Shown: positions 43,422 through 52,326, counted from the first letter of the stretch. The stretch: DNA of 64,000 nucleotides from Cereibacter sphaeroides (GCA_003243455.1 QFQS01000006.1:62001-126000); one strand, 5' to 3'. A program made the numbers and translations. Notes: generated from the sequence alone by a model not told the origin.

Positions 43422-44048
43422 ATGGACGACGAAACCCCTGATATGGTTATGGAACCCGAGCGTAAAGGTCCGGAACCAAGCCTTGCCGACATACGCGTAG
43501 GCCGCCGCCTGCGCGCGCTGCGACTTGAGGCGAACCTGTCGCTGGCCCAACTGGCAGGTCAGGCAGGTATCTCGGTCGGCGCGCTCAGCCAGATCGAGCG
43601 GGGGGTCTCGTCACTCAGGGTCCGCACCATCTGGCCGCTGGCCGCTGCCCTGGGCGTTGAACCGTCGCTGCTGATCAACGAGGATGCGACCGGCAACGAC
43701 ATCTACTGCGTCCGAGCGAACAGCCGCCGCGACCTGCCGGTGCGATCGGAAGGCATCCGCAAGCAACTGCTCTCGCCCCCCGGCGCGACCCTGACCGGCA
43801 TGACGGTCGAGATCGAACCGGGCGGTGGCACGTCCGAGGCCTATGCCCACTCAGGTCATGAGTTCGGCTATGTCATGCAGGGGGAAGCGCTGCTGGTCAT
43901 CGACAGCACCTCCTATCACCTGCGCGCAGGCGACAGTTTTGCGTTCCGCTCGACCCTGCTGCATTCCTTCCGCAATGACGGGGACGAACGCTGCGTGATC
44001 ATATGGGTCAACACGATCAAGCCATCGGACGTTCGCGATGCCCGCTGA
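43422..44048 (+). CDS. XRE family regulator with C-terminal cupin domain (PuuR-like)
   Basis: A 208-residue protein. The start at ATG 43422 follows GAAGGTG; TTG 43404 and ATG 43410 are upstream alternatives. The HTH lies at about residues 25-80 (LRALRLEANLSLAQLAGQAGISVGALSQIERG) and a cupin domain at about 125-205 with AHSGHEFGYVMQGEALLVI. This architecture is that of PuuR and related regulators of amine and amino-acid use. It is encoded inside the transporter operon, overlapping the ATPase gene by 11 bases, and may act on the dyads near 39187 and 40582. Confidence 0.9.
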   Translation: MDDETPDMVMEPERKGPEPSLADIRVGRRLRALRLEANLSLAQLAGQAGISVGALSQIERGVSSLRVRTIWPLAAALGVEPSLLINEDATGNDIYCVRANSRRDLPVRSEGIRKQLLSPPGATLTGMTVEIEPGGGTSEAYAHSGHEFGYVMQGEALLVIDSTSYHLRAGDSFAFRSTLLHSFRNDGDERCVIIWVNTIKPSDVRDAR

Positions 44049-45090
44049 TCCCCTGCTCAGCCTGCGCCACGTAAGCCGTGATTTCGGCGGCGGTATCTTT
44101 GGTATCCGCGACATCGACCTCGACATCGCAGAGGGTGAATTCGTCAGCCTTCTCGGCCCCTCCGGTTGCGGCAAGACCACGACCCTGCGCGTCATCGCGG
44201 GTTTCGAAGCGCCGACTTCCGGCCAAGTCCTGCTGGCGGGCCAAGAGATCGGCCACTTGCCCCCCAACCGTCGTCCGGTCAACACGGTGTTCCAGGACTA
44301 CGCTGTCTTTCCCCACATGAACGTGGCCGAGAACGTAGCCTTCGGCCTGTCCGTCCGGGGCACCGCGCGCAGCGAAATCCGCCGCAAGGTTTCGGATGCG
44401 CTCGACCTCGTAGGGCTGTCGGACAAAGCTGATCGCCCCGTCTCGTCGCTATCGGGTGGCCAGCGGCAGCGCGTGGCATTGGCCCGCGCGATCATCTGCG
44501 AACCGAAGGTTCTGTTGCTGGACGAACCTCTTTCGGCTCTGGACGCTTCACTCCGTGAGCAGATGCAGGTGGAGCTTAAAAGCCTGCAAACCCGCCTTGG
44601 CACCACCTTCGTCATGGTCACGCACGACCAGACCGAGGCCATGTCGATCTCGGACCGCATCGCCGTGATGAACGAAGGCCGCATCGAACAGGCTGCATCT
44701 CCCGCCGAACTTTACGACCACCCTGCCACCCGCTTCGTCGCGGGTTTCATCGGCACGATGAACCTTCTTCCCGCCCGCGCCATGGGCGATGGAAGGGTCG
44801 AGGCGGCCGGACTGACCCTGCCTGTTCAAGGCACTGCGTTGCCGACCGGCGCACCCTTGACGCTGGGCCTTCGCCCCGAGGATATCGAACTGTCCGCCAC
44901 CGGCGCGCCCTTCCGCGTTCAGACCACAGTCTTTAACGGCCGCAGTCTGCGCGTGGTGGGAGAGATCGCAGGCGGCGCCAGGGTGATCCTCGACATCCCG
45001 CGCACCGCCGGCATCGCGATCCCTGCCGATGGCTCAACCGCCGCGATAGCAATGCGGCCCGGCGCGACCCCGATCATCCTGCCCACCTGA
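44038..45090 (+). CDS. Polyamine-type ABC transporter ATP-binding protein (PotA-like)
   Basis: A 350-residue ATPase with Walker A GPSGCGKTT near residue 40, the PotA-like Q-loop VFQDYAVFPHMNV, signature LSGGQRQRV, Walker B VLLLDEPLSALD and switch His in MVTHDQTEAMS, then a TOBE_2 domain. It overlaps the end of the regulator gene and completes the transporter whose other subunits lie at 40653-43365. Confidence 0.93.
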   Translation: MPADPLLSLRHVSRDFGGGIFGIRDIDLDIAEGEFVSLLGPSGCGKTTTLRVIAGFEAPTSGQVLLAGQEIGHLPPNRRPVNTVFQDYAVFPHMNVAENVAFGLSVRGTARSEIRRKVSDALDLVGLSDKADRPVSSLSGGQRQRVALARAIICEPKVLLLDEPLSALDASLREQMQVELKSLQTRLGTTFVMVTHDQTEAMSISDRIAVMNEGRIEQAASPAELYDHPATRFVAGFIGTMNLLPARAMGDGRVEAAGLTLPVQGTALPTGAPLTLGLRPEDIELSATGAPFRVQTTVFNGRSLRVVGEIAGGARVILDIPRTAGIAIPADGSTAAIAMRPGATPIILPT

Positions 45091-45178
45091 AACCTGCGGA
45101 TTTTCCTTCCTGATTTGAGTTTTCTGACCTATCCCAAGACCATGCCAACCGCAAACTTCTGGGGAGGAGAAAACTGCG

Positions 45179-45787
45179 ATGAACGGCAAGAAGATCCTGA
45201 TGCTGACCGGCGAGTTTACCGAGGAATACGAGATCTTCGTGTTCCAGCAGGGCATGGAGGCAGTGGGCCATACCGTCCACGTCGTCTGCCCCGACAAGAA
45301 GAAGGGCGACCGGATCAAGACCTCGCTGCATGATTTCGAGGGCGACCAGACCTATACCGAAAAGATGGGCCACTACGCCGACATCAACAAGACCTTCAGC
45401 GAAATCCAGATCAAGGACTACGACGCGATCTATTGCGCCGGCGGTCGCGGCCCGGAATACATCCGTACCGACCCCCGCATCCAGGGATTCGTCCGCTACT
45501 TCCATGAAAACGGCAAGCCGATCTTCACCATCTGCCACGGATGCCAGATTCTTATGGCTGTGCCCGGCGTGCTGAAGGGCCGCAAACTCGCAGGCCTCGG
45601 CGCCTGCGCGCCCGAGATCACGGCGGTTGGCGGCACTTACATCGACGTGAAACCGACCGAGGCCTATGTCGACGGCAATATGGTATCCGCCAAGGGCTGG
45701 ACCGGCCTTGCCGCCTTCATGCGCGAATGCCTGAAGGTTCTGGGCACGAGCGTGACACATGGCGAGGTATTGCAGAAGGCGGCGTGA
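45179..45787 (+). CDS. DJ-1/PfpI family protein
   Basis: A 202-residue class I glutamine amidotransferase-like protein. The nucleophile elbow is FTICHGCQILM near residue 120, with a second Cys three residues after the first; an upstream Glu and YCAGGRGPEY fit the family. Members act as glyoxalases, deglycases, isonitrile hydratases or peptidases. A good SD (GGAGGAG) precedes the start. It follows the transporter ATPase by 88 bp on the same strand and may or may not be part of that operon. Confidence 0.86.
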   Translation: MNGKKILMLTGEFTEEYEIFVFQQGMEAVGHTVHVVCPDKKKGDRIKTSLHDFEGDQTYTEKMGHYADINKTFSEIQIKDYDAIYCAGGRGPEYIRTDPRIQGFVRYFHENGKPIFTICHGCQILMAVPGVLKGRKLAGLGACAPEITAVGGTYIDVKPTEAYVDGNMVSAKGWTGLAAFMRECLKVLGTSVTHGEVLQKAA

Positions 45788-45964
45788 CCGTCGGAAGCAA
45801 TTGCCTGGCGACCGCGTTCGGGCCTTGGCTTGGCACTCAACTGTCCCGTTCAGCCCGATAAATACGCTTTGGCCATGGAAATCGCCTGGCCCTTCACCCG
45901 GCGATTTTCGGCGCTACATCTCCATGTTGAAGCGAACCGAGGCGAAATGCAGCAGGGGAATGTC

Positions 45965-46192
45965 ATGACAGCCGTTTCAAGCGATCAGTTTGCCTGGAAG
46001 GATCAGCGTCTTACCCACATCCCCACCGGAGCGACTTTCGAATTGCGGTCCAAGTTGGTCTTTTATGGGAGCGCTGGAGATGACCTCGCCGATGGCACCC
46101 GATATGAGCGCGAAGATATTTTCGCCTTGGGGACGGTGTTGCTTTGCGAGCGGAGGGCGCTGGAACGTCTCAAAAAGGGAATGGCAAGGTAG
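45965..46192 (+). CDS. Small hypothetical protein (75 aa)
   Basis: A 75-residue frame starting MTAVSSDQFAWKDQRLTHIPTG, preceded by GGGGAA; an in-frame start at 45830 is longer but its N-terminus looks random. It has no membrane segment. Coding quality is plausible, with a compact beta-rich sequence (LTHIPTGATFELR) that I do not recognise. Converges on the tRNA. Confidence 0.5.
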   Translation: MTAVSSDQFAWKDQRLTHIPTGATFELRSKLVFYGSAGDDLADGTRYEREDIFALGTVLLCERRALERLKKGMAR

Positions 46193-46274
46193 CGGCGCGG
46201 TGCAGAACTGACATCGTCAGCAAAGCGCAGATGCTGCTGCGCAAAACTAACGCCAGTCAGCGATATCAAGTAAA

Positions 46275-46350
46275 TGGTGCCCCCAGAGGGGCTCGAACCC
46301 CCGACCCCCTGATTACAAATCAGGTGCTCTACCAGCTGAGCTATAGAGGC
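46275..46350 (-). tRNA. tRNA-Thr (anticodon UGU)
   Basis: A 76-base cloverleaf on the minus strand. The acceptor stem GCCTCTA pairs with TGGGGGC followed by encoded ACCA; the D-arm contains AGCTCAGCTGGTAGAGC; the anticodon stem CCTGA/TCAGG encloses TTTGTAA with anticodon TGT; the T-arm contains GGTTCGAGCC. All expected invariant positions are present. Confidence 0.95.
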
Positions 46351-46392
46351 ACGAGGCGGGACATAGCGCCGCCAAACCCCTCGTGCAAGCCC

Positions 46393-48051
46393 CTAGCGGT
46401 TGGCCCGTGCCATCAGCGCCACCGCTGCAAGGCCGACCAGCATCACCAGGATCGCCGCCGGGGCTGCGTCGCCCAGATTCTCGAGGTTGGCCTTTTCATG
46501 CACGCGGGTGGCCAGCGTGTCATAGTTGAAGGGGCGCAGCAGCAGCGTCGCAGGCAATTCCTTTACGCAGTCGACAAAGACAATCAGCAGCGCGGTCGCG
46601 ACCGACCTCTGCATCAGCGGCAGATAGACCCGCCCCAATGCCGCCCTCGGCCCAAGGCCAAGCGAGCGCGCGGCCATGGGCAGGCTTGGCGAAATCCGCC
46701 CGAAGGCCGCATCGACCGCCCCCTGCGCCACGGCAAAGAAGCGCACGCTGTAGGCCAGCACCAGCGCGGTTGCCGTTCCCGTCAGCAGCAGCCCCGGATC
46801 GGTGCCGGTCAGCCACTGCACGAGGTCCGCCACCCGCTGGTCAAAACCTACCAGCGGAATCAACAGTCCCACCGCCAGCACGGCACCCGGCGTTGCGTAG
46901 CCGATGGTGGTCAGCGGCAGAATCATCCGCGCAAAGCCTCTGCGCGCCAGCCGTACGCCATACACCAGGAACACCGCCGCCGCCGTCGTCAACAGCGCGG
47001 CACTGCCGCCCGTCACCAGCGTATTGACCAGCGCGGGTCCAAGTCCCGGCGAAATCCAGCCATCCGGATAGCGCACGGCAATAGACAGCATCACGCCCAC
47101 CGGCAGGACAAACCCTAGCACAAAGGGGAACAGGCAGGCCACCGTTGCCGCCCAGGCCCGCACCCCATGCAGCTGGATGGGCACGATGGGCCGCGCCGCG
47201 CGGGAAATCTGATGGACGCGCAGGTTGCGCCGCCCTGTCCGCTCGATCGCCGCAAGCGCCACGATCACCACCAGCATGACCAGCGCCAGCTGCGCGGCCC
47301 CACCCGCGTTGCCTCCGGTCAGCCAGACCGTGAAGATGCCCGTCGTCAGGGTCTGCACCCCGAAATAGCTGACCGTGCCGAAGTCGTTCACCGTCTCCAT
47401 CGCGACCAGCGCCACACCCGCCGCCACCGCCGGTCGCGCCAAAGGCAGGCCGACACGCCAGAACAGCGCGAGAGGCCCGGCACCCAGGGCGCGCGCCACC
47501 TCGTATGCGCCGCCCGGCTGTTCGCGGAACGCGGCGCGCGCCAGAAGGTAGACGTATGGATAAAAGGCAGCCGCCATCACAAGGATCGCCGCCGGGGTGG
47601 ATCGCACCTGCGGAAACCAATAGTCGCGCGGGCTGGTCCAGCCGAAAGTCTCGCGCAGCAGCCCCTGCACCGGCCCGGCATATTCCAGGAAATCGACCAG
47701 CGCATAGGCACCGATATAGGCCGGGATCGCCAGCGGCAGCAGCAGAGCATAATCCAGCACGCGCGCCAGCGGAAAGCGATACATCGCCAGCAGCCATGCC
47801 GCCCCCGTGCCCATCCCCGCCGTCAGCAGCCCGACGCCCGCCATCAGGATAAGGGTCGTCCGCATGTAGCGCGGCAGCACGGTCGACAAGAGGTGCGGCC
47901 AGATGTTCTCGGTCGGCGTCAGCGCAATCCAGATCACCGACAGGATCGGCAGCAGCACCAGTGCGGCAATCAGCGCGGCACCCACCGACCACAGGTCGAT
48001 CCTCAGCCCGATTCCCCGGCGCAGATTTATCTGAGTGTTTTGCTCGGCCAT
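46393..48051 (-). CDS. Iron(III) ABC transporter permease, fused two-domain type (FbpB-like)
   Basis: A 552-residue permease containing two tandem permease modules with about 12 membrane segments. The EAA loops appear at about residue 185 (EVARALGAGPLALFWRVGLPLA) and residue 460 (AARSLGLGPRAALGRVYLPLM). This duplicated form is typical of ferric iron transporters. No binding-protein or ATPase gene is adjacent; the tRNA lies 43 bp downstream and the divergent gene at 48135 upstream, so partners are elsewhere or outside the window. Confidence 0.88.
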   Translation of the reverse strand: MAEQNTQINLRRGIGLRIDLWSVGAALIAALVLLPILSVIWIALTPTENIWPHLLSTVLPRYMRTTLILMAGVGLLTAGMGTGAAWLLAMYRFPLARVLDYALLLPLAIPAYIGAYALVDFLEYAGPVQGLLRETFGWTSPRDYWFPQVRSTPAAILVMAAAFYPYVYLLARAAFREQPGGAYEVARALGAGPLALFWRVGLPLARPAVAAGVALVAMETVNDFGTVSYFGVQTLTTGIFTVWLTGGNAGGAAQLALVMLVVIVALAAIERTGRRNLRVHQISRAARPIVPIQLHGVRAWAATVACLFPFVLGFVLPVGVMLSIAVRYPDGWISPGLGPALVNTLVTGGSAALLTTAAAVFLVYGVRLARRGFARMILPLTTIGYATPGAVLAVGLLIPLVGFDQRVADLVQWLTGTDPGLLLTGTATALVLAYSVRFFAVAQGAVDAAFGRISPSLPMAARSLGLGPRAALGRVYLPLMQRSVATALLIVFVDCVKELPATLLLRPFNYDTLATRVHEKANLENLGDAAPAAILVMLVGLAAVALMARANR

Positions 48052-48134
48052 AGCGCGCCCGGACTTACAGGAAAGCGGTTTCCCTGTCCAGAAAACCCCG
48101 TATAGTCTTGAACAGCCTTATACCGACGGACCTG

Positions 48135-49007
48135 ATGCGCATCGTCTATCACCTCGGCGCCCATTGCACCGACGAAGAGAAAATCCTTCGCTGCCTGCTC
48201 AAGAACCGCGGTGCGCTGGCCGAAGAAGGCATTCTGGTGCCCGGTCCGGCCCGCTATCGCACGCTCATGCGCGACACGATGGCGGCCTTGAAGGGTGAGG
48301 CTGCGACGCAGGATACCCAGGCGCTGGTTCTCGATCAGATCATGGATGAGGATCGGGCCGACCGCCTGATCCTGTCTTCAGAGAATTTCCTGGCCTTTTC
48401 GCAATGGGCGCTGCGCGGCACGCTCTATCCGAACGGCGGCGAGCGCCTGCGCGCGCTGACCCGCATCTTCCCGGATATCGAGGCCGAGTTTCACCTGTCC
48501 ATCCGCAATCCGGCGACCTTCCTGCCCGCGCTTCTGTCGAAACAGACCGACAAGAGTTACGACAGCTTCATCGGCGGCACTGACCCACTGCTCTTGCGCT
48601 GGTCGGAACTGGTGGAACGCATCGGCGACGCCAACCCCGACGTGCCCCTGACCGTCTGGTGCGATGAGGACAGCGCCCTGATCTGGCCGGAAATCCTGCG
48701 CGCGGTCTCTGGCCACCCACAGGGCATGGCTCTGGAAGGCGCGGATGATTTCGTGGCCTCGCTGATGTCGCCCTCTGGCACCGCGCGGATGCGCCGCTAT
48801 CTGGCCGAACACGCGCCGGTCAGCGAGGGGCAGCACCGCCGCGTCGTATCGGCTTTTCTCGGCAAGTTCGCCCGGCCAGAGTTAATGGAGGTCGAGCTCG
48901 ACCTGCCTGGCTGGACCGATGATTTCGTCGCCCGGCTGACCGCGCAATACGATCAGGATGTTGCCCGGATTTCAGCGATGCCGGGTGTCACCCTGCTGAC
49001 GCCGTAG
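48135..49007 (+). CDS. Hypothetical protein with sulfotransferase-like N-terminus
   Basis: A 290-residue protein starting MRIVYHLGAHCTDEEKILRC (a TTG start at 48108 is possible). The N-terminal HLGAH-type loop and the following helix recall the PAPS-binding 5' motif of sulfotransferase-fold proteins (HIGxHKTGTT), but the Lys/Thr residues are missing, so sulfotransferase activity is doubtful. The rest (FHLSIRNPATFLPALLSKQT) also resembles that fold. I do not know a function. Monocistronic. Confidence 0.7.
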   Translation: MRIVYHLGAHCTDEEKILRCLLKNRGALAEEGILVPGPARYRTLMRDTMAALKGEAATQDTQALVLDQIMDEDRADRLILSSENFLAFSQWALRGTLYPNGGERLRALTRIFPDIEAEFHLSIRNPATFLPALLSKQTDKSYDSFIGGTDPLLLRWSELVERIGDANPDVPLTVWCDEDSALIWPEILRAVSGHPQGMALEGADDFVASLMSPSGTARMRRYLAEHAPVSEGQHRRVVSAFLGKFARPELMEVELDLPGWTDDFVARLTAQYDQDVARISAMPGVTLLTP

Positions 49008-49017
49008 GATCGTCCGT

Positions 49018-49033
49018 CGAAGGCGCGCCTTCG
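49018..49033. terminator. Palindrome CGAAGGCGCGCCTTCG between convergent genes
   Basis: A 16-base perfect palindrome 10 bases after the plus-strand stop and 17 bases before the end of the minus-strand gapR gene. Probable bidirectional terminator; no clear U-run on the plus side. Confidence 0.45.
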
Positions 49034-49050
49034 CCATAAAGGAACGGGCC

Positions 49051-49305
49051 TCAGCCCATCCCGAGCGCGGCCTTGTACATCTCAAGCACCGCCTCTTCCT
49101 CGGCGATCTCGTCGGGTTTGCGCTTGCGCAGAGCAATGACCTTGCGCATCACCTTGGTGTCATAGCCGCGACCCTTCGCCTCGGCGAAAAGCTCTTTCTC
49201 CTGCTCGGCGATGTCCTTCTTCTCGGACGCCAGCTGTTCGGCGCGCTCGATGAACTGGCGCAGTTCGTCGGCGGTCACGTTATAGGTGTCAGTCAGGTCA
49301 TTCAT
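49051..49305 (-). CDS. gapR: GapR family DNA-binding protein (DUF2312)
   Basis: An 84-residue, wholly helical protein starting MNDLTDTYNVTADELRQFIERAEQL and containing the conserved GYDTKVMRKVIALRKRKPDE segment of GapR. GapR is an alphaproteobacterial nucleoid-associated protein that tracks overtwisted DNA ahead of polymerases and aids topoisomerases (established in Caulobacter). Length matches the family. Monocistronic. Confidence 0.93.
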   Translation of the reverse strand: MNDLTDTYNVTADELRQFIERAEQLASEKKDIAEQEKELFAEAKGRGYDTKVMRKVIALRKRKPDEIAEEEAVLEMYKAALGMG

Positions 49306-49451
49306 GGCTCGGCCCCGTTCTTTGCACCGCCCCTCCTACCGCGCAGCGGCTCCGGGGTTCAAGAGCAGCCGAGACTCAGCAACAGGCTTGCCAGCGGACG
49401 CGCGCCGGGTTAGGGGCAGGCCGCACAAAGTGGCCGCGCTCAGGGGATGCA

Positions 49452-49670
49452 ATGGACTGGCTGATCTGGATCGGTGCGGCGGTATCGCTGGGCGGTATCG
49501 CCGGTCTTTTGCGCTGCATCCAGCTTGCCGTTCGCGCCCGACGCGCGGGGCTGGAAGAACAAGCGATGCGCGCCCGGCTTCAGCATGTGGTCACCCTGAA
49601 CATGGCTGCGCTCGGCGTCTCGGCGCTTGGACTGGCGCTGGTTGTCGCAGGCATTTTCCTCGGCGGCTGA
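49452..49670 (+). CDS. Small membrane protein (72 aa)
   Basis: A 72-residue protein with two hydrophobic helices (about 3-27 and 48-71) joined by a basic, helical linker (VRARRAGLEEQAMRARLQH). It ends three bases before the convergent acyl-CoA enzyme gene. Family not recognised, but codon use and topology look real. Confidence 0.65.
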   Translation: MDWLIWIGAAVSLGGIAGLLRCIQLAVRARRAGLEEQAMRARLQHVVTLNMAALGVSALGLALVVAGIFLGG

Positions 49671-49673
49671 CCC

Positions 49674-51758
49674 CTATCGGGCGTCAAGATCGTCAAAACT
49701 GCTGCTGTCCCGGATCAGCCGGTCGATCAGCGGCGCCACCGCCCAGAATGCCGGGGCCTCCGGCTCATAGCGCCGTAGATCGGCGCGCAGCAGCAACAAC
49801 CCCCGCTCCGTCGCCCAGGACAGCGGCCCGCCGCGCCAGCGCGGGAAACCATAGCCCGCCACCATCGCCGCATCTATGTCGGACGCGCGCAACGCAACGC
49901 CCTCGCCCAACACCCGCGCGGCCTCATTCGCCATGGCCGTCAGCCCACGCAGGCGGATTTCCTCGCCCCCGACGCGACGCGGAACGATGCCCTTGGCCGC
50001 ACGCAACTCGGCCAGCAGCGCCAGCATCTCGGGATCCTCGCGCAGACCGCCCTCGCCGTGCAAATAGTAGCCCTGCCCCGTCTCTTGCCCCAACCGGCCC
50101 GCGCCAACCAGCAGGTCCAGCAACTCGCCCGCGGGCGGCGCGCGGCCAAGCTCGGCCAGCCGTTGCCGCGCAGACCAGTCCTGATCCAGCCCGACCAGAT
50201 CGGCCACCTCGTATGGCCCTTTGATGAAACCGAATTCGCGGAACGCGCCATCCACGGCGGCAGGCGTGGCGCCAGCTTCGACGATCATGTCGCAGGCCGT
50301 GCGCAAAGCGGCCATCAGCCGCGCACCCACCAGACCCTCGGCGGCGCGAACCCTGACCGCAAGCCGTCCCAACCGGCGCAGCAAGGCAGCCGCCGTCGCA
50401 ACCGCCTCGGGCGCCGTTGCGGGCGAGACGGCGATTTCGGCCAGACGCGAACCACTGGGCAGGCCAAGATGCAGCCCCACCACATCGACCGGCCTGCCGC
50501 AAACCTCACCCAGAACCGCAGGATCCAGCGTCGACACCGCGGTCACGACAACCCCGCCCTCCGGCAAGAGCGGCGCAAGTGCGGTCAGCACTTCGGCCTT
50601 CAGCACCTCATCCTCGGGCAGCGCCTCGATCACCAGATCGGCGGCGCCAAGCGCAGACAGATCGGCACCCGGCGTCAACCGTTCCCATGCGGCATCCCGT
50701 GCGGATTCGGTGCTGGCGCCGCTGGCGATCGCTGCCTCCTGCAACTCGGCAACCCGGCCCAGACCAGCGACCAGCGCCCCGCTGTCACGCGCAACGGCGA
50801 TCACGCGCAGCCCGGCGTTCAGCGCGGCATCGGCGATCAGCGCGCCCCGCCGGCCAAGGCCGATGACCCCGATGGTTCCCACATTGCGCGGATTTGCTCC
50901 CGCCTCGGGAAAAGCGGCCAGCCGCCGCTCGGCCAGAAAGGCGCGGCGCAGGCCCGCCGACTCCGGCCCTGCCGCCAGATCCTCGAAAGCGGCGCGTTCA
51001 AACGCCAACCCCTGGTCAAAGGACAAAAGCTGCGCCGCCTCGACACAATCGACGATGCGCCCCGGCGCTGGCAGACGGTCGTCCACCCTCGCCCGCGCCT
51101 CGGCGACCTCGCGCTGATAAGTTGCGGCGTCGCGCATGCCCTCGCGCCGGTCGCGCGTCCGGCGCGGCGGCGCAGCCTCAGATGCCATCTCGGCGGCAAG
51201 CGCCGTGGCAGCGACCCAAAGCCCCTCATCCACCACGGCATCCACCAACCCCACCGACTGCGCCTCGGCAGCCGAAACCGGCTTGCCCGTCAACATCATA
51301 CGCAAAGACGCCGCCGCACCGATCAGGCGCGGCGTCCGTTGCGTGCCGCCAGCACCGGGCAGCAGCCCAAGGTTCACCTCGGGCAAGCCAAAGCGCGCGG
51401 CAGGCGCGGCCAGCCGCACATGCGCGGCCAGCGCCAGCTCCATCCCACCCCCCAGGGCCGCGCCCTGCACGGCAGCGATAACCGGCTTGGACGAGGCTTC
51501 GATCCGGTTGCACAGTTCGGGCAGGATCGGCACACCCTCGGTGACAGGCTTGCCAAACTCCCGGATGTCCGCCCCTGCGGAAAAGGTATTGCCGACCGAA
51601 CGCAGCACGATCGCACCGACGCCCGGATCGTCCAGTGCCCTCTGCAACGCCTCGGCCAGCCCGGCGCGCACAGCGGCACCCAGCGCGTTGACAGGGCTTG
51701 CATCAATGGTGATCAGCGACACCGCCCCGTCACGCTCTTGCCGCACCACCTGGCTCAT
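49674..51758 (-). CDS. Multifunctional enoyl-CoA hydratase / 3-hydroxyacyl-CoA dehydrogenase-like protein (FadB/FadJ-type)
   Basis: A 694-residue protein starting MSQVVRQERDG at 51758. The crotonase domain (about 1-185) keeps both catalytic Glu (GGGMELAL and FGLPEV) and an oxyanion GGG. The dehydrogenase domains (about 290-690) are divergent: the NAD loop is IGLGRRGALI, the catalytic His is retained in VVGLHLGLPS, but the conserved Asn of the FxxNR segment is Ala (LVGARLMAAL) and the Ser of the NTSS segment is changed (AVSTLD). It would act in fatty-acyl-CoA beta-oxidation; dehydrogenase activity is uncertain. Divergent from the sulfur-import genes. Confidence 0.88.
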   Translation of the reverse strand: MSQVVRQERDGAVSLITIDASPVNALGAAVRAGLAEALQRALDDPGVGAIVLRSVGNTFSAGADIREFGKPVTEGVPILPELCNRIEASSKPVIAAVQGAALGGGMELALAAHVRLAAPAARFGLPEVNLGLLPGAGGTQRTPRLIGAAASLRMMLTGKPVSAAEAQSVGLVDAVVDEGLWVAATALAAEMASEAAPPRRTRDRREGMRDAATYQREVAEARARVDDRLPAPGRIVDCVEAAQLLSFDQGLAFERAAFEDLAAGPESAGLRRAFLAERRLAAFPEAGANPRNVGTIGVIGLGRRGALIADAALNAGLRVIAVARDSGALVAGLGRVAELQEAAIASGASTESARDAAWERLTPGADLSALGAADLVIEALPEDEVLKAEVLTALAPLLPEGGVVVTAVSTLDPAVLGEVCGRPVDVVGLHLGLPSGSRLAEIAVSPATAPEAVATAAALLRRLGRLAVRVRAAEGLVGARLMAALRTACDMIVEAGATPAAVDGAFREFGFIKGPYEVADLVGLDQDWSARQRLAELGRAPPAGELLDLLVGAGRLGQETGQGYYLHGEGGLREDPEMLALLAELRAAKGIVPRRVGGEEIRLRGLTAMANEAARVLGEGVALRASDIDAAMVAGYGFPRWRGGPLSWATERGLLLLRADLRRYEPEAPAFWAVAPLIDRLIRDSSSFDDLDAR

Positions 51759-51820
51759 CCCGCGTCCTCCTGCTCTGCCGTTCATTTGTAAGGCGCGGCA
51801 GCGACTTGGCAACGGGCTGA

Positions 51821-51856
51821 TTGCACGATGCAACGCATGGTGACACTTGCGTTGCA
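51821..51856. promoter_or_regulatory. Overlapping TTGCA/TGCAA dyads in divergent promoter
   Basis: TTGCA-CGA-TGCAA is a perfect palindrome at 51821-51833, and TGCAACG at 51829-51835 is matched by CGTTGCA at 51850-51856. They lie 63 bp upstream of the minus-strand acyl-CoA gene and 45 bp before the plus-strand importer gene. Probable operator of an unidentified regulator. Confidence 0.45.
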
Positions 51857-51900
51857 CCCGCACTTACCGCCAACTTCGCAGGAATAGTGGAGGGGCTGAC

Positions 51901-52326
51901 ATGAATCCGGCAGACTGGCTGATGGGCTTCCTTGGCGGACTGATGATCGGCGGCGCGGCGGCGGCCTATCTGCTGCTGAACGGCAGGATCATGGGCGCCT
52001 CCGGCATATTCGGCAGGCTGATCGACGGCAGCGACCGTGCGGGCCGCCCCGAGGCGGCGGCATTTGTGACCGGGATGATCGCCCTGCCCGCGCTGATGGC
52101 AATGGGCAGTGGGGCCTCGACCAACCTGACCGGGAATGTCGCCATCATCGTCGTCGCAGGGCTGCTTGTCGGCATCGGCACAAGATTGGCCGGGGGTTGC
52201 ACATCGGGGCACGGCGTTTGCGGAATGTCGCGCCTGTCGCCCCGCAGCCTGATTGCAACGATGGTCTATCTGTCTGCCGGGGTGGTCGTGATGGCCTTTG
52301 CCCGCCACGTATTGGGGTTGATCTGA
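51901..52326 (+). CDS. YeeE/YedE family sulfur (thiosulfate) importer, N-terminal-half protein
   Basis: A 141-residue membrane protein starting MNPADWLMGFLGGLM with four hydrophobic segments and the conserved Cys motif LAGGCTSGHGVCGMSR near residue 100. In thiosulfate channels of the TsuA/YeeE family, Cys residues relay the substrate through the membrane. Here the channel is split into two genes; the second half overlaps by one base. The frame extends upstream, but ATG 51901 fits the family. Confidence 0.88.
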   Translation: MNPADWLMGFLGGLMIGGAAAAYLLLNGRIMGASGIFGRLIDGSDRAGRPEAAAFVTGMIALPALMAMGSGASTNLTGNVAIIVVAGLLVGIGTRLAGGCTSGHGVCGMSRLSPRSLIATMVYLSAGVVVMAFARHVLGLI

